From: Bacteroidota bacterium
Lineage (GTDB): Bacteria; Bacteroidota; Bacteroidia; 2-12-FULL-35-15
Reading direction: 5' to 3'
Assembly: GCA_016722565.1 (NCBI GenBank)
Contig: JADKIU010000001.1
Coordinates: 310,001 to 374,000, forward strand
DNA length: 64,000 nucleotides
This document shows positions 58,558 through 64,000 of this stretch, piece after piece; within the stretch, counting starts at the first letter, position 1; each line of letters opens with the position of its first letter. Made by a program: the position numbers and the translations under genes. Under the pieces are notes generated by a model, which had not been told where the DNA came from, ran no database searches, and was given only the letters and a program-made list of their open reading frames with translations.

Positions 58558-59800
58558 TTCTTGTTTGCTGCTGTTACTCGATTGGTTTGATCCAACAAAA
58601 AAGCTCTTGTTCCTGCTTTGATATTTTTTTCTTTCATGGATAACTTAAAGGCATCCAATTTTGTTAAACATTCTTGCGCTTTCGTAAAATCATTTAGCCA
58701 TACATACGCTTCAGATAAATCCATCAATAAACATTCTGTAACATCTTCATCAACGCGTGCTTTTTTGTTGGTTGGATTGCTTTCTTTCATGGCTGCCTCC
58801 CAGGTTGCAACAGCTTTTTTCAAATACTCTTCACCTTGTGCAGCAGTTTCTTTTTTACCGATAATGGCGTATCCGTTTTTAGCATTGTTTAATGCATCTT
58901 TAAAATCATCGTACAATTTTTTTTCGTTCACATAGCCAACAACAACCATTCGTGTTTGTGGAACGTATCCATAATCACTGTTAATCATTTCGTTGAACGA
59001 TTTTAAATGATCCAGCACAATTTTTTCTTGAATACTGCTAATCTCATTGGCTTGAGCTGTTTTCCAATAATTATCCAAATCCAACTGATTCGCGAAAAAC
59101 TTAGAAGTGTAAGTACTAAAACCAAGCGAAGGACCGTAAGCTTCGTCCATTATAAATTTCCCATCCGGTTGAATGATTTTGGCTTTGATGATGTGTCGAT
59201 AATTGAATTGATAAACAAAAACAGTAGAGTCAACAGTTTTTCCGTCTGCTCTTTTGATTTGTTTTTTTTGAGTGGTACTTTTTGCTTCATCTTTTTCAAA
59301 TCCTGAAAGGTTTAATTGAATGATGAGTGCTTTTTCGGGAAGCTTGTTAAACCCTTCCAATTTAATATTTGTAGAGGCAAGTAATTCGGTGTCAAACGTT
59401 TTTTCTAATACGAGTGGGCTAGGAGTAGCTTTTACCGGAACATTAGAAGAAGGCATTAGAGGGCGAGGTGTTACGGCTTGCTGCTGAGGTGTAAGTCGAA
59501 ACCAAACATTTAAGCTATTCTCATATAAAAGAGAATCTTGATTTCTTTTTACCCAATATTGTTTTAATGCTTGTTGATAATCGGTTTCTGCTTTCGCTGT
59601 AGCATTTTGGTACTCTGCTTTTTGTTGTTCTAATTTACCTAAATAATCTGCAATAATTAACGATTGATAATTTTTATGTCTTTGCTCACCGGTTTTAAAG
59701 GAAGTCGGATATAGTCAACTTTAACATTTGAATAATCAATGTTTTGTGCAAGGGAAGAAATACCAAAGGATAAAAAGAGAGCGAGTGTAATTTTTTTCAT
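58554..59800 (-). CDS. Exported TPR-like protein of unknown function, frameshifted in an A5 run
   Basis: The intact form would be about 415 residues. It starts at 59800 with a signal peptide (KKITLALFLSFGISSLAQ) and the segment IDYSNVKVDYIRLPLKPVSK. This frame hits a stop soon after IINR, but the frame that continues (KNYQSLIIADYLGKLEQQKA...) is open to 58554. One A added to the A5 run at 59671-59675 gives ...SKDIKNYQSLIIADY... and makes the gene length a multiple of three. The C-terminal half is helical with TPR-like repeats (LMDLSEAYVWLNDFTKAQEC). It is probably periplasmic. I do not recognise a specific function. Confidence 0.7.
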
Positions 59801-59856
59801 GTTTGTTTTTGTTTGTGTTCCAATAACAATTTGTTTGCCAAAATTAAAATTACAGA

Positions 59857-60363
59857 TTATTGTTTTAAAAACAACATAATTTCTTCGGTTTCATTGGGAA
59901 GCAGAATCATTTTTTGGTAACGCAATCCTAGTTTTTCTAAGAGCGCAATAGAGCGTGTATTGTCGGCATTGGTGATACCTGCGATTGTTTTTATTCCTAA
60001 GGTGGTTTCGGCATATTCCATGATAGCAGCAGCCGATTCGAAGCCGTATCCTTTCCCTTCGTATTGAGGTAAAAATGCAAATCCAATGTCAATGTGTTCC
60101 AAGGCATCGCGTTTCACAAGTCCGGCAATTCCAATGGGTGTTTTGCTATCATTCATTCTTACCAATCGAAAGCCAAACCAGGATGTTGAATAGGCGGGAA
60201 GAAATTTATTTAAGATATAATTTTTTGCATCATTCTCTGTTTTTATTCCTCTATCGCCAATAAATTTTATCCATGAAGGAGTGTTAAGCAATTCAAAAAT
60301 GAAAGGTGTATCTTCAATTGTAATCTCTACAATTTCAAGTCGGTTTGTTTTAATAATGTCCAT
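59857..60363 (-). CDS. GNAT family N-acetyltransferase (RimJ/RimL type)
   Basis: A 168-residue protein with the GNAT fold. The N-terminus (TNRLEIVEITIEDTPFIFEL) and the centre (HIDIGFAFLPQYEGKGYGFE, with the acetyl-CoA loop Q-x-x-G-x-G/A) fit the Acetyltransf_3 group. A later segment (ETTLGIKTIAGITNADNTRS, then IALLEKLGLRY) is the typical C-terminal motif. It would move acetyl from acetyl-CoA to an amine; the acceptor is unknown. Its ATG starts 1 nt after the stop of the LRR gene, so the two are probably translationally coupled. Confidence 0.9.
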   Translation of the reverse strand: MDIIKTNRLEIVEITIEDTPFIFELLNTPSWIKFIGDRGIKTENDAKNYILNKFLPAYSTSWFGFRLVRMNDSKTPIGIAGLVKRDALEHIDIGFAFLPQYEGKGYGFESAAAIMEYAETTLGIKTIAGITNADNTRSIALLEKLGLRYQKMILLPNETEEIMLFLKQ

Positions 60364-60364
60364 G

Positions 60365-61189
60365 TTATTGAATAATTACTTTGAGAGAAGGGTTATGAAA
60401 TCGGGACTCTGAAAACGGCAATGTTTGACTTGCATCCATTATCAATACATCCAAAAGTGCAATGTTTTTTAAACAACTAGGCAAAAAGCCTAATGCCCCG
60501 CAATAGGAGAGGTCTAATTCTTTTAAGCGGGTCATATTACAAATTGCCGAAGGAACTTCCATTAATTCATTTCTGCCGAGGTAAAAATATTTTAAGTTAA
60601 TTAGTTTTGAAAGAGAAAAGGGCAATGTAAGCAAATCATTATTTCCGATGTATAGATGTTCTAAGTTGACAAGATTTCCAAGACTGTCCGGCAATGCTTT
60701 GATATCATTGTAGGATAAAAAAAGTTGTTGTAGATTTTTTAAGTTGCAAATTTCGCTGGGCACGGATTTTAATAAATTGTCTTTTACAGAAAGCTCAATT
60801 AAATTGGTTAATTCACCAATGCTTGCAGGTATTGCCTTGAGTTTATTGCTACTCAAAATTAACTTTTCCAGTTTTTTTAAGTTTCCAATTGCTGCCGGAA
60901 CTTCCGTTAGCTTATTTCTAAAAAGAATAAGCTCTTTCAAATTGGACAGCATAAAAAGTTCTGTAGGCAGTGTTTTAAAATCGTTGTTACTCAAATCAAG
61001 TTTTTGCAAATTCACCAATTTGTAAATGTTCTGCGGAACAGAATCCAACTTTTTGAATGTAACTTTTAGCTGATAAACTTGTGCCGGATTTTTGAATGCT
61101 TCTTCAAACGACCGGTAGACTTTATCTTTTTGTGCAGTTGAAATTGCGGAAACAAAAAGTAAAACGAAAAGGGCCAGGTTCTTTTTCAT
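60365..61189 (-). CDS. Exported leucine-rich repeat protein
   Basis: A 274-residue protein from the ATG at 61189, which gives a signal peptide (MKKNLALFVLLFVSAISTAQ). About nine leucine-rich repeats of 23 residues follow, each 'LP..I..L.NL..L.L..N.L..'. Examples are LKAIPASIGELTNLIELSVK and LLKSVPSEICNLKNLQQLFL. Such repeats form a curved binding surface for other proteins. The function is unknown. Transcription continues into the GNAT gene. Confidence 0.88.
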   Translation of the reverse strand: MKKNLALFVLLFVSAISTAQKDKVYRSFEEAFKNPAQVYQLKVTFKKLDSVPQNIYKLVNLQKLDLSNNDFKTLPTELFMLSNLKELILFRNKLTEVPAAIGNLKKLEKLILSSNKLKAIPASIGELTNLIELSVKDNLLKSVPSEICNLKNLQQLFLSYNDIKALPDSLGNLVNLEHLYIGNNDLLTLPFSLSKLINLKYFYLGRNELMEVPSAICNMTRLKELDLSYCGALGFLPSCLKNIALLDVLIMDASQTLPFSESRFHNPSLKVIIQ

Positions 61190-61310
61190 AAGGATGTGGT
61201 TTATCTCCTGGGGATGTGTAGTAAAAATAAGAAAAAGATTCAATAAAAGTCATCTTTTTAAGAAACAAAGTCGTTTTATTAACGTAGAGGTGGTATCGTT
61301 CTTTATTAAA

Positions 61311-61317
61311 AGGAGGT
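61311..61317 (+). promoter_or_regulatory. Strong Shine-Dalgarno sequence
   Basis: AGGAGGT lies 3 nt before the ATG of the MltF-like gene. The close spacing is unusual, but the match is perfect and supports this start. It is one of only two such sites that I noticed in the window. Confidence 0.55.
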
Positions 61318-61320
61318 AGT

Positions 61321-62799
61321 ATGACTTTTGCATATGCCCGAAATAAAATAATTTTTTCCTTGTTTGTTCTCATAGGAATTGTTTGTATTTGTTTGTCGCG
61401 TTTTAGCAATAATCAAAATACACAAAGCTGTCTTGTGCCCTCCAATACCTACGATTTAACTCAAATTAAGAAACGCGGAGCGATCGTTGCCCTTACTGAT
61501 AACTCTTCTACCAGTTTTTATATTTATAAAGGTGATTCCTTGGGATATGAATATGAGCAGTTGCGTTTATTTGCGAAAGAAATTGGCGTTCAATTAAAAA
61601 TTGTTGTTGCAAAAAATATGGATACAATTTTTAATCAATTGAACACGTGTGAAGTAGATATCATTGCTGCTAACTTAACTGTTACCAAAGAGCGTTCAGC
61701 TGTTGTAGATTTTTCGATGCCGTTATTATTTACACAACAAGTACTTGTGCAGCGTAAGCCTGAAGGGTGGGAGAATATGTCATCCAAAGAATTGACCGCA
61801 AAAGTGATTCGCAGTACGGTTGATTTAAGTGGTAAAAATGTGTTTGTAAGAAAAGGTTCTTCTTTTTATTCGCGATTAAAAAGTTTGTCTGAGGAAATCG
61901 GTGAAAAAATAAACATTGTGGAAGCACCGGGAGAAATAAATACAGAACAGTTGATAAGCATGGTTGCAAACGGGCAAATTGATTATACGATCGCTGATGA
62001 AAATATTGCATTGAATAATCAAACGTATTTTTCAAATCTGGATGTAGAAACCCCCATCAGCTTTCCTCAGAAAATAGCTTGGGCAATTCGAAAGCAATCG
62101 CCAGAATTACTTGCTGCATTAAATGCATGGATTGAAAAACGAAAAATGACAGATGACAATATTAAATTGTATGCAAAATATTTTAAAAAGAAAAAGGCGT
62201 ATGGAAATGGAATTGAGAAAACTCGCGCACATTCGGGAGGTATTATTTCTGAGTATGATGAACTAATAAAGGTTTATAGTAAAAAGATTGATTGGGACTG
62301 GCAACTTTTAGCCTCTCTGGTTTATCAGGAATCACATTTTTCTCCAACCGCACGTTCCTGGGCTGGAGCCAATGGGTTTATGCAACTCATCCCGTCTACA
62401 GCCAAACATTATGGCTTAGACACCACAGATGCAACGGCAGAGCAGAGTTTAAAGGCTGGTACAAGTTTTATTTTGGACCTGGACAACTATTGGAAGCGAC
62501 AAGTTCCTGATAAGCCGGAACGAATCAAGTTTGTGTTGGCCTCTTACAATGCCGGATTGGGTCATATTATTGATGCCCGTAACCTAGCTCGTAAATATGG
62601 AAAAAAGCAAAACGTATGGACGGGAAATGTGGAAAACATGATTTTGCAGAAATCCAATCCACTCATTTATAACGATCCGATTGTAAAGTGTGGCTATTGT
62701 CGCGGGCAGGAAACCTATTTATATATTAAGGAGATTTTAAAACGTTACGAATACTATCGAACCCTACCCGATATCGAATCAACTGTGGCAAAAAAATGA
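61321..62799 (+). CDS. MltF-like membrane-bound lytic transglycosylase (SBP family 3 plus SLT domain)
   Basis: A 492-residue protein. The N-terminal hydrophobic segment (KIIFSLFVLIGIVCICLSRF) anchors it. Residues about 45-275 form a type-3 solute-binding domain (LTQIKKRGAIVALTDNSSTS, then VDIIAANLTVTKERSAVVDF). The C-terminal SLT domain (about 300-470) has the catalytic Glu in VYQESHFSP and the conserved GANGFMQLIPSTA, then ASYNAGLGHI. This is the MltF architecture. It cleaves the glycan strands of peptidoglycan, forming 1,6-anhydro ends, and may be regulated by ligands bound in the first domain. It is divergent from the LRR gene. Confidence 0.92.
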   Translation: MTFAYARNKIIFSLFVLIGIVCICLSRFSNNQNTQSCLVPSNTYDLTQIKKRGAIVALTDNSSTSFYIYKGDSLGYEYEQLRLFAKEIGVQLKIVVAKNMDTIFNQLNTCEVDIIAANLTVTKERSAVVDFSMPLLFTQQVLVQRKPEGWENMSSKELTAKVIRSTVDLSGKNVFVRKGSSFYSRLKSLSEEIGEKINIVEAPGEINTEQLISMVANGQIDYTIADENIALNNQTYFSNLDVETPISFPQKIAWAIRKQSPELLAALNAWIEKRKMTDDNIKLYAKYFKKKKAYGNGIEKTRAHSGGIISEYDELIKVYSKKIDWDWQLLASLVYQESHFSPTARSWAGANGFMQLIPSTAKHYGLDTTDATAEQSLKAGTSFILDLDNYWKRQVPDKPERIKFVLASYNAGLGHIIDARNLARKYGKKQNVWTGNVENMILQKSNPLIYNDPIVKCGYCRGQETYLYIKEILKRYEYYRTLPDIESTVAKK

Positions 62800-62943
62800 A
62801 GAGTATATATTGTATCATAAAATGTATTATCTTTAGTGATGCGTTTGGTAAACGCCATGTACATTTTGATATAAATTACGGATGCAATTGATGATATTTA
62901 AAACTACTCTATTTACTTTACCGACATTTAACCCCGACTTTAT

Positions 62944-63324
62944 ATGAATAATTTACTAATAGAGCGGTCGGTTGAAACACCTGAGATAAACTTTAACTCC
63001 CAAACGGGAGTTCTTAAAGTTGCCGGTCGCGCTTATTCAGGTGACATTACACAGTATTATAAACAGATGAGTGCTTGGCTGGAAGAGTATCTAAAAGAAC
63101 CTCAACAGACGACAGTCATTGAGCTTCAGTTGGATTATTACAACTCGGTATTCATTAAGTTATTATTCTATTTTTTCGAGCGATCGAAGGATGTTCTTCA
63201 GAGTAATAAAAAATTAGTTATTAAATGGTTTCATCAAAAAGATGATGAGGAGAGCATTGAAGATGCACTACGCATTTCTAAAATCATTAGTTTTCCTATT
63301 GAAATAGTCGAATTGGACGAATAG
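62944..63324 (+). CDS. SiaC family regulatory phosphoprotein (DUF1987)
   Basis: A 126-residue protein of the DUF1987/SiaC family. The N-terminus IERSVETPEINFNSQTGVLK and the central part ISG-like AGRAYSGDITQYYKQMSAWL fit this family. In Pseudomonas SiaC is phosphorylated on Thr68 by the kinase SiaB and dephosphorylated by the SpoIIE-domain phosphatase SiaA. Here residue 68 is Ser in QLDYYNSVFIKLL, so a phosphorylatable residue is kept. It lies 33 nt before a TPR gene that resembles the SpoIIE proteins of this window, which supports a signalling role. No SiaB-like kinase is visible in the window. Confidence 0.85.
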   Translation: MNNLLIERSVETPEINFNSQTGVLKVAGRAYSGDITQYYKQMSAWLEEYLKEPQQTTVIELQLDYYNSVFIKLLFYFFERSKDVLQSNKKLVIKWFHQKDDEESIEDALRISKIISFPIEIVELDE

Positions 63325-63357
63325 TTATTGCAATTAGAGTTTACTAAAACGATATTT

Positions 63358-64000
63358 TTGAAAAAGCAATTTTTAATTTTTAACATTTTTCTTTTTATGT
63401 TTTTTGGTTTGGAAGTTTTTTCCAAACAAAATCCAGCAGACTCTCTTCGCACAATTTTAACTACTATCAAAAATGATAGTATCAAAGTGGAAGTGCTCCA
63501 CCAGTTATCACAAACGACAGACTCACTTAATTATTCATTAAAGGCATTAGACATTGCGCAGCGTAATGGCAATAAACGAGGTGTTGCATTGTCATTGTTA
63601 GATATTGGTCGTTATTATTATTTTGATGGCAAAGAAGATGTTTCTCTTTCTTATTTGATGAAAGCAATTGTAAGTGCGGAGGAAATAAAGGATAAAAAAA
63701 TATTAATCAGCGCTTATCGCTATATCGGTTTTGTCTACCGGCCTCACGATTCGTTTATGGCTGAAAGCTTCTATAAAAAAAGCTATACAATGGCTATTGA
63801 AACCCAAGACGAACTCTCTGCTTCTTATGCATTGAGCGCTCTTGGCAATATTTATGAAGGTTCATACAAAGGCTCTACAGGGAATAATCAAATCGCTTTA
63901 AAATATTATTTGCAAAGTTTAGAGATTCGTAAACGACTTGGTTCTCCCTCTGAAATTGCATCTTCCTTAAATGAAACTTCACGTGTATACGATCTTCTCG
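63358..64000 (+). CDS. TPR-domain exported protein, partial (probable SpoIIE-type or histidine-kinase-type sensor)
   Basis: The gene runs off the right edge after about 214 codons. I place the start at TTG 63358, because it gives a signal peptide (KKQFLIFNIFLFMFFGLEVF). TPR repeats follow (LNYSLKALDIAQRNGNKRGV, then IALKYYLQSLEIRKRLG), as in the TPR/SpoIIE genes at 14100 and 20187. The output domain lies outside the window; SpoIIE is a reasonable guess because of the SiaC gene 33 nt upstream, but histidine kinase or other outputs are possible. Confidence 0.82.
   Translation, partial: MKKQFLIFNIFLFMFFGLEVFSKQNPADSLRTILTTIKNDSIKVEVLHQLSQTTDSLNYSLKALDIAQRNGNKRGVALSLLDIGRYYYFDGKEDVSLSYLMKAIVSAEEIKDKKILISAYRYIGFVYRPHDSFMAESFYKKSYTMAIETQDELSASYALSALGNIYEGSYKGSTGNNQIALKYYLQSLEIRKRLGSPSEIASSLNETSRVYDLL

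Noticed and set aside
1..64000. tRNA, rRNA, insertion sequences or prophage
   Set aside because: I found no cloverleaf-like segment with CCA-end context, no transposase or integrase coding and no phage genes; a short tRNA could still be missed by eye.

Overview
The window looks like a chromosomal piece of an AT-rich Bacteroidota bacterium. The evidence is an Alternative Complex III (act) operon joined to cytochrome oxidase genes, many proteins with type IX secretion (T9SS) sorting tails, SprB-like repeats with a gliding-motility-type C-terminus, Bacteroidota-style promoters (TTG...TAnnTTTG), few Shine-Dalgarno sites and frequent TTG/GTG starts. I cannot place it below phylum. No tRNA, rRNA, CRISPR array, IS element or prophage was seen.

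Layout. 1-22.3 kb is a signalling and envelope region. It holds four SpoIIE/PP2C phosphatases (two with beta-propeller plus Y_Y_Y sensor domains, two with TPR sensor domains), a secreted protein of unknown function, two thioredoxin-fold proteins, a lysophospholipid acyltransferase, a DEAD-box helicase, an ABC-F ATPase, an LD-carboxypeptidase and a large SprB-repeat/PKD surface protein. 22.3-34.9 kb holds a broken outer-membrane protein gene and the minus-strand operon actA-B-C-D-E-F-ctaC-ctaD, which carries electrons from menaquinol through ACIII to an aa3-type oxidase. 35-43.6 kb carries secreted proteins and lipoproteins on the plus strand: a SPOR protein, a T9SS beta-propeller-like protein, small unknown proteins, two tandem T9SS trypsin-like proteases and a PepSY membrane protein. 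43.6-48.4 kb is the translation operon rimP-nusA-infB, with a terminator-like hairpin in its leader. 48.6-64 kb holds a small His-tailed membrane protein, a MORN-repeat protein with an internal stop, an OmpA-family lipoprotein, a peptide-binding lipoprotein, exonuclease III, a large SprA-like outer-membrane protein, a stress/TPR-like protein, a GNAT acetyltransferase, an LRR protein, an MltF-like transglycosylase, a SiaC-like phosphoprotein and the start of a further TPR protein.

Two themes stand out. First, SpoIIE phosphatases together with a SiaC-type phosphoprotein suggest a serine/threonine partner-switching network, possibly connected to cell-surface functions. Second, four genes (actE, a SprA-like protein, an OM barrel and a TPR-like protein) each need exactly one base changed in an A-run to become one open frame, and a fifth (MORN repeats) has one in-frame TAA. 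Homopolymer sequence errors explain most of this best. In actE, however, the site is a canonical A_AAA_AAG slippery heptamer followed after 9 nt by a stem-loop, so programmed -1 frameshifting is a real alternative. Coordinates of repaired genes are given as one feature each.
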